Source: Mycobacterium sp. 852013-51886_SCH5428379 (lineage in GTDB: Bacteria; Actinomycetota; Actinomycetes; Mycobacteriales; Mycobacteriaceae). From it: DNA of 64,000 nt. This document shows positions 44,044-52,224 of this stretch, in pieces. How positions within the stretch are numbered: the first letter of the stretch is position 1; each line of letters opens with the position of its first letter. Below the pieces are notes generated by a model that saw only the letters and a list, made by a program, of their open reading frames with translations, was not told the origin of the DNA and made no database searches. The stretch lies in NCBI RefSeq assembly GCF_001665575.1, contig NZ_LZSU01000029.1, positions 1-64,000 of the forward strand. Reading direction: 5' to 3'. The translations under genes and the position numbers were made by a program.

Positions 44044-44895
44044 ATGACGTCCGATGCCGCGACGTACCTGCCACTGTCCGAGGCCGGACACACCCCGCTG
44101 CGGGTGATGACCATCGCCGGATCGGATTCCGGTGGCGGCGCGGGCATTCAGGCCGATCTGCGCACGTTCGCCCTGCTCGGCATCCACGGCGTGGTCGCCG
44201 TCACGGCGGTGACAGTGCAGAACTCGTTGGGAGTCAAGGGCTTTCACGAGATCCCCGTGGAGGTGATCGGGGGTCAGATCGGTGCCGTCGCCTCGGACAT
44301 CGGCATCCAGGCCGCCAAGACCGGAATGCTGGCGTCCTCGGAGATCATCGGCACGGTCGCCGACACCTGGCGCAGCCAGGGCCTTGCCGGTGTGGTGCCG
44401 TTGGTGGTCGACCCCGTGTGCGCGTCGATGCACGGCGATCCGCTCCTGCACCCTAGTGCGGTCGACGCACTGCGCGAACAGCTCTTCCCGCTGGCCACCG
44501 TCGTCACCCCGAACCTCGACGAGGTAAGGCTGCTCACCGGGGTCGACGTCGTGGACCCGGAGTCCCAGCGGGCGGCGGCGCAGGCGCTGCACGCCATGGG
44601 GCCGCGGTGGGCGCTGGTCAAGGGCGGGCACCTGCGGTCGTCGTCACGCGCCCCCGATCTGCTGTTCGACGGCACCGACTTTTACGAATTCGACGCGCCG
44701 CGGGTGGACACCGGGCACGACCACGGCGCCGGGGACACCCTGGCAGCGGCCACGGCGTCGGCCCTCGCGCACGGATACGACGTGCCCGACGCGGTCGCGT
44801 TCGCCAAGCGGTGGGTCACCGAGTGCCTGCGCGCGGCCTATCCCCTGGGCGAGGGACACGGGCCGGTCTCCGCGCTGTTCCGGCTGCGCCCGTGA
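44044..44895 (+). CDS. thiD: Bifunctional hydroxymethylpyrimidine / phosphomethylpyrimidine kinase
   Basis: A 283-residue ribokinase-family kinase that phosphorylates HMP to HMP-PP for thiamine synthesis. GSDSGGGAGIQADLRTF is the substrate-binding start, TPNLDEVRLL and GHDHGAGDTLAAA carry the ATP and catalytic Asp region. A TPP riboswitch precedes it. Its usual partner thiC is not in the window, so HMP-P must come from elsewhere or be salvaged. The stop overlaps the GTG of the alpha/beta hydrolase gene. Confidence 0.96.
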   Translation: MTSDAATYLPLSEAGHTPLRVMTIAGSDSGGGAGIQADLRTFALLGIHGVVAVTAVTVQNSLGVKGFHEIPVEVIGGQIGAVASDIGIQAAKTGMLASSEIIGTVADTWRSQGLAGVVPLVVDPVCASMHGDPLLHPSAVDALREQLFPLATVVTPNLDEVRLLTGVDVVDPESQRAAAQALHAMGPRWALVKGGHLRSSSRAPDLLFDGTDFYEFDAPRVDTGHDHGAGDTLAAATASALAHGYDVPDAVAFAKRWVTECLRAAYPLGEGHGPVSALFRLRP

Positions 44896-45509
44896 ACCTC
44901 GACGACATCGCGGGCGTCGCGCACGAACCCGACGGCATCCCGGCGGGCGTCGTCGTGCTGACCCACGGCGCCGGCGGCAGCCGGGACGCTCCGCTCCTCG
45001 TGCGGATCTGCGACGAATGGGCGCGCCGCGGTTGGCTGGCCGTGCGCTACAACCTGCCCTATCGGCGGCGCCGGCCGAAGGGTCCGCCGTCGGGTTCCGC
45101 CGCGGCCGACCGGGCCGGGGTTGCCGAGGCCGTGGCGACCGTACGGGGTCTGGCCGACGGTCCGGTGATCGCCGGCGGTCACTCCTACGGCGGTCGGATG
45201 ACGTCGATGGCAGTCGCGGACGGCCATGTGGCGCCCGACGTGCTGACGCTGTTCTCCTATCCCCTGCACCCGCCGGGCAAGCCGGACCGCCTGCGCACCG
45301 AACACCTCCCGCGCATCGCCGTGCCGACCGTCTTCACCCACGGCACCTCCGATCCGTTCGGCGGCATCGAGGAAGTCCGCGACGCCGCCCGGCTCGTCGC
45401 CGCACCGACCGAGGTGGTCGAGGTGACCGGGGCCCGCCACGACCTCGCGTCGAAAACGCTGCACGTCCCGGCGCTCGCCGTCGACGCAGCGCTGCGGATG
45501 CTGCGGTGA
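44892..45509 (+). CDS. Alpha/beta hydrolase (dienelactone hydrolase-like, Rv0421c-type)
   Basis: A 205-residue alpha/beta hydrolase. It has LTHGAGGSRDAPLL (oxyanion strand), GGHSYGGRM with the nucleophilic serine, a likely Asp in GTSDPFGG and the catalytic His in GARHDL. GTG 44892 overlaps the thiD stop (GTGA), so it is translationally coupled and under the same riboswitch. No thiamine-related reaction is known for it. It may hydrolyse a thiamine-precursor ester or be unrelated. Confidence 0.87.
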   Translation: MNLDDIAGVAHEPDGIPAGVVVLTHGAGGSRDAPLLVRICDEWARRGWLAVRYNLPYRRRRPKGPPSGSAAADRAGVAEAVATVRGLADGPVIAGGHSYGGRMTSMAVADGHVAPDVLTLFSYPLHPPGKPDRLRTEHLPRIAVPTVFTHGTSDPFGGIEEVRDAARLVAAPTEVVEVTGARHDLASKTLHVPALAVDAALRMLR

Positions 45510-45552
45510 CGGACAGGCAACCGCGTACTCGCCCAACAGCTATCGTCGTTCC

Positions 45553-46212
45553 ATGACCATGCCCCCGGCCCCGCCACCACCGCCCGGCCAGCCGCCGTAC
45601 GGGCAGCCTCAATACGGTCAGCAACCCCCGTACGGGCAGCAACCGCAGTACGGGCAGCAACCGCAGTACGGTCAGCAGCCCTATTACGGGCAGCAGCAGC
45701 CACCGCACTATCCGCCACCACCACCCCAGCCGTACGCCGGGATGCCGCCCGCCGGGCCGCCGCCGAAGAAGAACCGGCTCTGGCTCATCCTCGGCATCGT
45801 GGCCGCCCTCCTGATCCTGGCGATCGTCGCCGTGGTGGTCGTCGTGTTCGTCGTGGTGGGCAGCGGTACCAAGACCGCCACGAACGTCGAGGTGGGCGAC
45901 TGCCTCGCCGAGATCCCCGACGCGTCGCGGGTCCTCACAGTGAAGACCGTGGACTGCGCCGAGACACACGCCGGCGAGGTCTTCGCGGTGCTGGACATGC
46001 CCGACGGTGACTACCCCGGCGACGCCGCGGTCCAGGAGTACTCGAACCGGTGCGGACCGGCACTGGCGACTTATTCGCCCGAAGCGATGACCGACGACAG
46101 CGTGCAGCTCTACGTGCTCTATCCGACGGAGGAGACCTGGGGCCAGGGCGACCGCGCGGTGACGTGCGTTGCCACCCTGGATCCGCCGCGGACCGGCTCA
46201 CTCAGGGAGTGA
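45553..46212 (+). CDS. Membrane-anchored protein with Tyr-Gly-Gln-rich repeats and a septum-formation-like domain
   Basis: A 219-residue protein. The first 70 residues are Pro/Gln/Tyr-rich with five or six YGQQP-type repeats, followed by one transmembrane helix (about residues 74-103) and an extracellular domain of about 110 residues (VGDCLAEIPDASRVLTVKTV, with three more cysteines). This order (low-complexity cytoplasmic region, helix, Cys-containing domain) matches actinobacterial septum-formation family proteins. TATCGT lies exactly six bases before ATG 45553 (leaderless). The role is not known. Confidence 0.82.
   Translation: MTMPPAPPPPPGQPPYGQPQYGQQPPYGQQPQYGQQPQYGQQPYYGQQQPPHYPPPPPQPYAGMPPAGPPPKKNRLWLILGIVAALLILAIVAVVVVVFVVVGSGTKTATNVEVGDCLAEIPDASRVLTVKTVDCAETHAGEVFAVLDMPDGDYPGDAAVQEYSNRCGPALATYSPEAMTDDSVQLYVLYPTEETWGQGDRAVTCVATLDPPRTGSLRE
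45598..45699 (+). repeat. 18-base tandem repeats coding YGQQPQ
   Basis: Imperfect 15-18-base units start at 45598, 45613, 45631, 45649, 45667 and 45685, two of them identical (TACGGGCAGCAACCGCAG). They encode the Tyr-Gly-Gln-rich cytoplasmic segment of the neighbouring membrane protein. Confidence 0.85.
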
Positions 46213-46229
46213 CCGTAGAGGGTCCTATT

Positions 46230-46246
46230 CGGTACTTCGGGTACCG
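46230..46246. repeat. Small inverted repeat with TTCGG loop upstream of the monooxygenase
   Basis: CGGTAC, loop TTCGG, GTACCG: a 6-bp hairpin nine bases before the monooxygenase ATG. The right arm forms part of TACCGT, a possible -10 eight bases from the start. It could be an operator, for example for the tandem TetR regulator at 48006-49238, or just a hairpin. Confidence 0.5.
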
Positions 46247-46255
46247 TTGTCGGTC

Positions 46256-47743
46256 ATGACTTCGGAGCAGTTCGACGCGGTCATCGTGGGCGCCGGGTTC
46301 GCTGGAATCGGCGCCGCGATCCAGCTCAAGCGGCTGGGCGTGACCGACTTCGTGATCCTCGACCGCGAGGACGACCTCGGCGGGACGTGGTACGTCAACC
46401 ACTACCCGGGCCTCGCGGTGGACGTCCCCACCACCACCTACAGCTACTACTTCGAACCGAACCCGAACTGGTCGCGGCTGTTCTCCACCGGCAACGAGAT
46501 CAAGCAGTACGCCGACGACGTCGCCGACAAGTACGACGTCCGCCGCCATATCCGCTTCAACACCACGGTCGAGGGCGCCCGCTGGGACGACGACGCCAAG
46601 GTGTGGCGGGTCGCGGTGGCGGGCGGTGACACGCTCAGCGCCCGCTATCTGTTCACCGCGACCGGTTTCCTGTCCCAGCCGCACATGCCCGACATCCCCG
46701 GTATCGCCGACTTCGCGGGCAAGGTCATCCACACCACCGACTGGGACGACAGCTTCGACCCGTCCGGTAAGCGGGTAGCGATCATCGGTACCGGCGCCAC
46801 CGCGGTGCAGCTGATCCCGGAGCTGGCGAAGACGGCCGCCGACCTCACCGTCTATCAGCGCACCCCGATCTGGGTGGTGCCCAAGATCGACCTCCGGTTC
46901 TCCGAGCGGGCCAAGCGGCTGTTCGCCCGCGTGCCCGCCACCCAGCGCGCCATCCGCGCCGTCACCGACGCCATCTACGAGTTCATGGTGTGGATCGGCA
47001 TCCTGCACTTCCGGGGCAGCCGCGGCCGCGGCAACATCGCCGCAGGCGACCTGGCGAAGCTGTACCGATTCCTGACGATCCGCGACAAGGAACTGCGCCG
47101 CAAGCTGACACCGGACTACGACTTCGGGTGCAAGCGGCCGACGTTCTCCAACAGCTACTACCGGGTGTTCACCAAACCGCACGTGCACCTGCAGGCCGAC
47201 GGCATCGAACGCATCGAGGCCGACGGGATCGTCAACGCCGACGGCACCAAGACCGTCATCGACTCACTGGTGCTGGCGACGGGCTTCGACCTGTGGGAGG
47301 CCAACTTCCCCGCCATCGAGGTCATCGGCCGCGACGGCCGCAACCTCGGAAAGTGGTGGCGCGACACGCGTTTCCAGGCCTACCAGGGCGTGACGGTGCC
47401 GTCGTTCCCGAACTTCATGAGCCTGGCCAGTCCGTACGCGTTCCTCGGGCTGAACTTCTTCAACACCATGGAATACCAGATGCGGCACATGGATCGGCTC
47501 TTCGGCGAACTCAGGCGCCGGGGCGCCACCACGTTCGAGATCACCGAAGAGGCCAACAGCCGCTACCTGGATCGGATGACGGAACTGCTCGGCGAATCGC
47601 TGTTCACCAACGGCAACTGCGCGAGTGCGCGGTCTTACTATTTCAATCCCAGCGGCGAGGCGACCCTGCTGCGGCCGATGTCCACCAAAGCCGCGGTGCG
47701 CGAAGCCTCCGAGTTCCCCCTGACCGACTATCAACTCACCTGA
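46256..47743 (+). CDS. Flavin-containing monooxygenase (Baeyer-Villiger type)
   Basis: A 495-residue FAD- and NADPH-dependent monooxygenase. VIVGAGFAGIGAA (residues about 8-20) binds FAD, FAGKVIHTTDWDD resembles the Baeyer-Villiger fingerprint FxGxxxHxxxW, and IIGTGATAVQLIPEL binds NADPH. This is the family of EthA-like enzymes that oxidise ketones or S-containing drugs. ATG 46256 was chosen; it begins right where homologues do. A small DoxX-like gene follows 17 bases later and then a tandem TetR on the other strand. The natural substrate is unknown. Confidence 0.92.
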   Translation: MTSEQFDAVIVGAGFAGIGAAIQLKRLGVTDFVILDREDDLGGTWYVNHYPGLAVDVPTTTYSYYFEPNPNWSRLFSTGNEIKQYADDVADKYDVRRHIRFNTTVEGARWDDDAKVWRVAVAGGDTLSARYLFTATGFLSQPHMPDIPGIADFAGKVIHTTDWDDSFDPSGKRVAIIGTGATAVQLIPELAKTAADLTVYQRTPIWVVPKIDLRFSERAKRLFARVPATQRAIRAVTDAIYEFMVWIGILHFRGSRGRGNIAAGDLAKLYRFLTIRDKELRRKLTPDYDFGCKRPTFSNSYYRVFTKPHVHLQADGIERIEADGIVNADGTKTVIDSLVLATGFDLWEANFPAIEVIGRDGRNLGKWWRDTRFQAYQGVTVPSFPNFMSLASPYAFLGLNFFNTMEYQMRHMDRLFGELRRRGATTFEITEEANSRYLDRMTELLGESLFTNGNCASARSYYFNPSGEATLLRPMSTKAAVREASEFPLTDYQLT

Positions 47744-47760
47744 CCCCTGAAGGGACCCCC

Positions 47761-48039
47761 GTGAAAACCCGTGTGAAGAAGCAGAATTCGCGTGCCGCGA
47801 TGCTGGCAGGTCTGACCGTGGCCGGCGCCGGTCTCGCCCACTTCGCCAACCCGAAGGCATTCGAGCCGATCACCGTCGCGGCGTTCCCCGACAACACCCG
47901 GCGCCACGTCTACACCAACGGCAGCATCGAGACCGCGATCGGGCTGGCGCTGGCCGCCCGCCGGACTCGCAAGCTGGGCCTGGCCGGTCTGCTCGGCTAC
48001 GCGGCCTACTTGGCCGGCAACACCGTGCGTAGCCGGTAG
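47761..48039 (+). CDS. Small DoxX-like membrane protein
   Basis: A 92-residue protein with about two hydrophobic segments and the motif HFANPKAFEPITVAAFPD typical of actinobacterial DoxX-like proteins. GTG 47761 follows the monooxygenase stop by 17 bases with an AAGGGA site, so it is co-transcribed with it. It overlaps the convergent tandem TetR gene by 34 bases. Function unknown. Confidence 0.8.
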   Translation: MKTRVKKQNSRAAMLAGLTVAGAGLAHFANPKAFEPITVAAFPDNTRRHVYTNGSIETAIGLALAARRTRKLGLAGLLGYAAYLAGNTVRSR

Positions 48040-49238
48040 CGGCCCAACAACGTCAGATCCATCAGCCCGGACACCAGCGCCCGGGTATAGGGCGAGTTGC
48101 GGTATTGGACGAGCCTGCCGAGGTCGACCACGACGGCCATCGCCGCGTACACCGCGAACCTGGCCTGCCCCGCCGTCCACTCCGGGCGCAGCGCCGCGAC
48201 CAGCTCACCCCACGTCTCCACGGTGGACCGCTGCAGATTACGCAGGATCTGCTGGTCGCCGGCGGACATGTTGAGCCGCTCGGTGTAGTAGACGTAGTCC
48301 ATCTCGGGCTGGCCGAAGGAGCGGGCGACGTGGCCGTCGATCAGCCGCGTCAGCGCCTCCTCTCGGTCGGTCGACTGGTCGAGGATCGCCGTCATCTCCG
48401 CCGACCAGCGGTCGGCGTCGCGCCGGAAACCGCCGGCGAGAATGTCGCTCTTGCCCGAGAAGTACCGGTAGATCCCCGACGCCGGCATACCGACCGCGGC
48501 GGCGATGTCCTCCATCGAGGTGTCGCGATACCCCTTCTGATTGAACAGCTTCATCGACTCGACCAGCAGCGCTTCGTATTTCGACCGGTGTGCGAGCGGG
48601 GTGGCCGCCACCGGCTCCGCCTCGTCGGGAAGATCGGGGAAATCCGCGGGGACGAGGGTCAGCACCAGATCGGACAACAGGGCGCGGATCTGACCGCCGG
48701 GCAGCTTCGCCCGATGGTCGACGACGCTGCCGAGCACGCTCATCATCGCGGTCGACAGGGTCCAGCGGTCGCGGGAATCCAGGTCGGGGCGCAGCGCGCA
48801 GAGCGGACCCTGGATCCGGCGGTGCACGGCGCGCAGCTGCGCGTTGAGCGTGGCCTGATCGTCGCCGCGCAGGTAGCGGGCCTCCCAGCGGTACAGCCCG
48901 CCGGATTCCCGGTTGTTCAGCGCCGTGTCACTCAGTGCGGCGGCCAGTGCGAGGAGGACCTCGCGCGGATCCCCGTCCGCGTCGTCGGCGAAGGCGGTCG
49001 CGTCGACCAGCTGCTGACCGAGACTGAGCACCGCGTCGCGGAACAGCTCGTACTTACCGGTGTAGTGGCGGTACAGCGCGGCGGCCGAGATGCCGACCCG
49101 CGACGCGATGGCCTCCATGCTCACGCCGTGATAGCCGAGCGTGGAGAACGCCTCCGCCGAGGCGCGGGCGATCTGCGCCTTGCGGTCCCTGGGGCGGCGA
49201 CGTACCCCATCACCACCTGCGGGCGAGGTGCGCGCCAT
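48006..49238 (-). CDS. Tandem TetR regulator (two TetR domains in one chain)
   Basis: A 410-residue protein, about twice the normal TetR length. The first DNA-binding domain (about residues 20-65) has HGVSMEAIASRVGISAAALY, the second (about 225-270) has RDTSMEDIAAAVGMPASGIY, each followed by its own helical ligand-type domain. Such fused pairs act as pseudo-dimers in one chain. TAGTGT is exactly six bases before ATG 49238 (leaderless). The likely target is the adjacent monooxygenase/DoxX pair or its own gene. The ligand is unknown. Confidence 0.88.
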   Translation of the reverse strand: MARTSPAGGDGVRRRPRDRKAQIARASAEAFSTLGYHGVSMEAIASRVGISAAALYRHYTGKYELFRDAVLSLGQQLVDATAFADDADGDPREVLLALAAALSDTALNNRESGGLYRWEARYLRGDDQATLNAQLRAVHRRIQGPLCALRPDLDSRDRWTLSTAMMSVLGSVVDHRAKLPGGQIRALLSDLVLTLVPADFPDLPDEAEPVAATPLAHRSKYEALLVESMKLFNQKGYRDTSMEDIAAAVGMPASGIYRYFSGKSDILAGGFRRDADRWSAEMTAILDQSTDREEALTRLIDGHVARSFGQPEMDYVYYTERLNMSAGDQQILRNLQRSTVETWGELVAALRPEWTAGQARFAVYAAMAVVVDLGRLVQYRNSPYTRALVSGLMDLTLLGRYRLRTVLPAK

Positions 49239-49352
49239 GTCGACACACTATCCGGATCTGCGCGGCGGCGACCCGCCGGGCGAGGGTCGAGATTGTGACG
49301 GGTTGTCCGCACCCGGTGAGAACGGTCGTTAACATCGAACGGGGAGGGGCCC

Positions 49353-49682
49353 ATGCATCGTCACAGCTGGCGTGTCGGCATCGCGGCCGCGCTGATGGTG
49401 GCCGTCGGGCTGTTCATCCTGCGCTTCCCGGTGCTGCTCGACCAGTACGACCAATGGGGTTGGCAGATCGACTGCGGCACCGGCTTCGCCGCTGACCTGG
49501 CCCAGGCCGAAGCCGCCGAGGACTCCGCAGCCGTCGAGGTCTGCCGATCGGCGCTCACCATGCGGCGGATCTGGACGATCCCGCTGATCGCCGGGGGAAC
49601 GCTCATGCTGATCGTGGTGTTGCTCCGGGCCACGCTGACGCCGCAGCAGCGTCGGGTGTCCGCACAGCACGACACCGGATAG
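49353..49682 (+). CDS. Small membrane protein of unknown function
   Basis: A 109-residue protein with two transmembrane helices (about residues 7-26 and 70-92) and a 40-residue loop between them that carries two cysteines (WQIDCGTG and VEVCRSAL), which could form a disulphide outside. The start is ATG 49353 with GGGGAGGGG just upstream. It is 21 bases before the permease gene. I recognise no family. Confidence 0.72.
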   Translation: MHRHSWRVGIAAALMVAVGLFILRFPVLLDQYDQWGWQIDCGTGFAADLAQAEAAEDSAAVEVCRSALTMRRIWTIPLIAGGTLMLIVVLLRATLTPQQRRVSAQHDTG

Positions 49683-49703
49683 CGCGGCGAATACGATGCG
49701 CCG

Positions 49704-50936
49704 GTGGCTGCGAACGGCGATGCCGCCCTGACCCGGCGTCTCGGCTTCACCGACGCCGTCGTCATCGGACTGGGCGCGATGGTCGGCGCGGGAGTGTTCT
49801 CGGCCTTCGCTCCGGCGGCCGCCGCCGCGGGCAGCGGTCTGCTGATCGGGTTGGCGGTCGCCGCCGTCGTCGCCTACTGCAATGCGATGTCGTCGGCCCG
49901 GTTGGCCGCCCGCTATCCGCAGTCCGGCGGCACCTACGTCTATGGCCGCGAGCGGCTGGGCGGATTCTGGGGTCACCTCGCCGGGTGGAGCTTCGTTGTG
50001 GGCAAAACCGCGTCGTGCGCGGCGATCGCCCTCACCGTCGGTCTCTATGCGTGGCCCGACGCCGCGCGGCCGGTGGCGGTGGCCGCCGTCGTCGCGGTGA
50101 CCGTGCTCAACTACACCGGCGTGCAGAAATCGGCCGTCCTGACCCGCTTCATCGTCGTGGCGGTGTGCGCCGTGCTCGTCGCCGCGGTGGCCGTCGTCGC
50201 CGGATCGGGCAGCGTCGACACGGCCCGGCTCGCTGTCACGTCGGACCTGTCCGTCGGCGGGGTGCTGCAGGCGGCCGGTCTGCTGTTCTTCGCCTTCGCC
50301 GGATACGCGCGGATCGCCACCCTCGGCGAGGAGGTACGCGATCCGGCACGGACGATCCCCCGCGCCATCCTCACCGCGCTGGGTGTCGCGCTCGTGCTCT
50401 ACGCGCTTGTCGCGGTCACCGTGCTGGGCGCGCTCGGGCCTGCACTGGCAGCGTCGAGCGCGCCGCTGGCCGATGCCGTCTCGGCCGCGGGCGCGGGCGC
50501 AGAGGGTTTGACGCCGGTGGTGCGGGCCGGCGCGGCGGTGGCCGCCCTGGGTTCGCTGCTGGCCCTGATCCTGGGCGTCTCGCGCACCACGCTCGCGATG
50601 GCGCGCGACCGGCATCTACCGCACGCGCTGGCAGCGGTGCATCCGCGATTCGGCAGCCCGCACCGCGCCGAGATCGCGGTGGGCGTGGTCGTCGCGGTGC
50701 TGTGCGCGACCGTCGACCTGCGTGGGGCCATTGGCTTCTCGTCCTTCGCGGTGCTGATCTACTACGCCGTCGCCAACGCCGCGGCCTGGACGCTGGGCCA
50801 CCGGGTGATCCCTGCGGTCGGCCTGGCGGGCTGCGTCCTGCTGGCGTTCTCGCTTCCGGCCGCCGCGGTCGTGACGGGCGGCGTGGTCGTCGCCGTCGGC
50901 GCGGTCGCCTATCTGGTGCGCTCTGCGTGCGAATGA
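49704..50936 (+). CDS. APC family amino acid permease
   Basis: A 410-residue permease with 11-12 membrane helices. IGLGAMVGAGVF in the first helix is the amino acid/polyamine/organocation signature, and YPQSGGTYVYGRERLGGFWG follows in the next loop. The substrate is not defined by sequence. GTG 49704 has TACGAT exactly six bases upstream (leaderless). The gene is followed by the nucleobase permease after 27 bases. Confidence 0.88.
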   Translation: MAANGDAALTRRLGFTDAVVIGLGAMVGAGVFSAFAPAAAAAGSGLLIGLAVAAVVAYCNAMSSARLAARYPQSGGTYVYGRERLGGFWGHLAGWSFVVGKTASCAAIALTVGLYAWPDAARPVAVAAVVAVTVLNYTGVQKSAVLTRFIVVAVCAVLVAAVAVVAGSGSVDTARLAVTSDLSVGGVLQAAGLLFFAFAGYARIATLGEEVRDPARTIPRAILTALGVALVLYALVAVTVLGALGPALAASSAPLADAVSAAGAGAEGLTPVVRAGAAVAALGSLLALILGVSRTTLAMARDRHLPHALAAVHPRFGSPHRAEIAVGVVVAVLCATVDLRGAIGFSSFAVLIYYAVANAAAWTLGHRVIPAVGLAGCVLLAFSLPAAAVVTGGVVVAVGAVAYLVRSACE

Positions 50937-50963
50937 GCCGCCGATGGTGTGTAGTCGTATGCC

Positions 50964-52220
50964 GTGAGCCTGCTGACGTGGAAGACCGTCGAATCCCGCG
51001 CTGACGCCGACTTCGTCGTCGCCCCCGACGAGCGGCTCGATTGGGGCCGAACCATCGGCATCGGCGCCCAGCACGTCGTGGCGATGTTCGGTGCGACGTT
51101 CCTGGTGCCGGTGCTCACCGGCTTTCCGCCGGCCACCACCCTGCTGTTCTCGGGTGTCGGCACGATCCTGTTCCTGATCATCACCGGCAACCGGCTGCCG
51201 AGCTATCTCGGTTCGAGCTTCTCGGTGATCGCTCCGGTCGTCGGTGCCACCGCCGCGCAGGGCACCGGCAGCGCGCTCGGCGGGATCGTGGCGCTCGGTC
51301 TGGTCCTCATCGCCATCGGCGGCATCGTGCACCTGGTCGGCACCCGCTGGCTAGACCTCACGCTGCCGCCGGTGGTGACCGGCGCGATCGTCGCGCTGAT
51401 CGGGTTCAACCTCGCCCCCGCGGCCAAGGCCAACTTTGAGAAGGGTCCGCTGGTCGGCCTGGTGACGCTGGTACTGCTGGTGGCGACGCTGGCGTTCTTT
51501 CGCGGCATCGTCGGCCGGTTGGCCATCTTCGGCGCCGTGGTGGTCGGCTACCTGCTGGCGCTGGCACTCGGCGACGTGGACACCGCGAAGATCGCGGCCG
51601 CGCCGTGGATCGGCCTCCCCGAGTTCCAGACACCGTCGTTCTCGCTGGCCGTGCTGCCGATGTTCCTGCCCGCGGTCATCGCTCTCATCGCCGAGAACAT
51701 CGGTCACGTGAAATCGGTCGGCCAGATGACCAAGACCGAGGTCGATCCGCTGATCGGCCGCGCGCTGGCAGCCGACGGGGTGGCCACCACGCTGGCCGGA
51801 TTCGGCGGTGGATCGGCGACCACCACGTACGCGGAGAACATCGGAGTGATGGCCGCGACGCGCGTCTATTCGACCGCCGCGTACTGGGTGGCGGCGGTCG
51901 TCGCGATCGTGCTCTCCCTCTGCCCGAAGGTCGGAGCCGTGATCTCAGCGATTCCGGAGGGCGTCCTGGGTGGGGCGACGGTGGTGCTCTACGGCCTGGT
52001 CGGCATCCTCGGGATCCGTATCTGGCTGACCAACCGCGTGGACTTCTCCCTTCCGATCAACCAAATGACCGCGGCGATACCGTTGATCATCGGTATTGCC
52101 GACTTCACCTGGCAGGCCGGCGAATTGACATTCACCGGGATCGCGCTGGGATCCATCGCGGCGCTGCTGGTCTACCACGGGATGCGCCTGCTGGGTCTGC
52201 GGACCGCACGACAAGAGTAG
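50964..52220 (+). CDS. NCS2 family nucleobase:cation symporter (uracil/xanthine permease)
   Basis: A 418-residue permease with 12-14 hydrophobic segments. AQHVVAMFGATFLVP is the NCS2 N-terminal motif, IALIAENIGHVKSVGQ in the eighth helix carries the substrate-contact Glu and His, and GFGGGSATTTYAENIGVMA is the nucleobase-ascorbate signature region. It imports uracil or a purine base with protons. GTG 50964 has TAGTCG at the leaderless spacing, one base away from TANNNT. It ends four bases before the convergent M28 peptidase gene. Confidence 0.92.
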   Translation: MSLLTWKTVESRADADFVVAPDERLDWGRTIGIGAQHVVAMFGATFLVPVLTGFPPATTLLFSGVGTILFLIITGNRLPSYLGSSFSVIAPVVGATAAQGTGSALGGIVALGLVLIAIGGIVHLVGTRWLDLTLPPVVTGAIVALIGFNLAPAAKANFEKGPLVGLVTLVLLVATLAFFRGIVGRLAIFGAVVVGYLLALALGDVDTAKIAAAPWIGLPEFQTPSFSLAVLPMFLPAVIALIAENIGHVKSVGQMTKTEVDPLIGRALAADGVATTLAGFGGGSATTTYAENIGVMAATRVYSTAAYWVAAVVAIVLSLCPKVGAVISAIPEGVLGGATVVLYGLVGILGIRIWLTNRVDFSLPINQMTAAIPLIIGIADFTWQAGELTFTGIALGSIAALLVYHGMRLLGLRTARQE

Positions 52221-52224
52221 CCCG

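Noticed and set aside
45598-45699. Mobile-element origin for the YGQQP repeats
   Set aside because: The 18-base units are imperfect and match the low-complexity cytoplasmic tails normal in this protein family.
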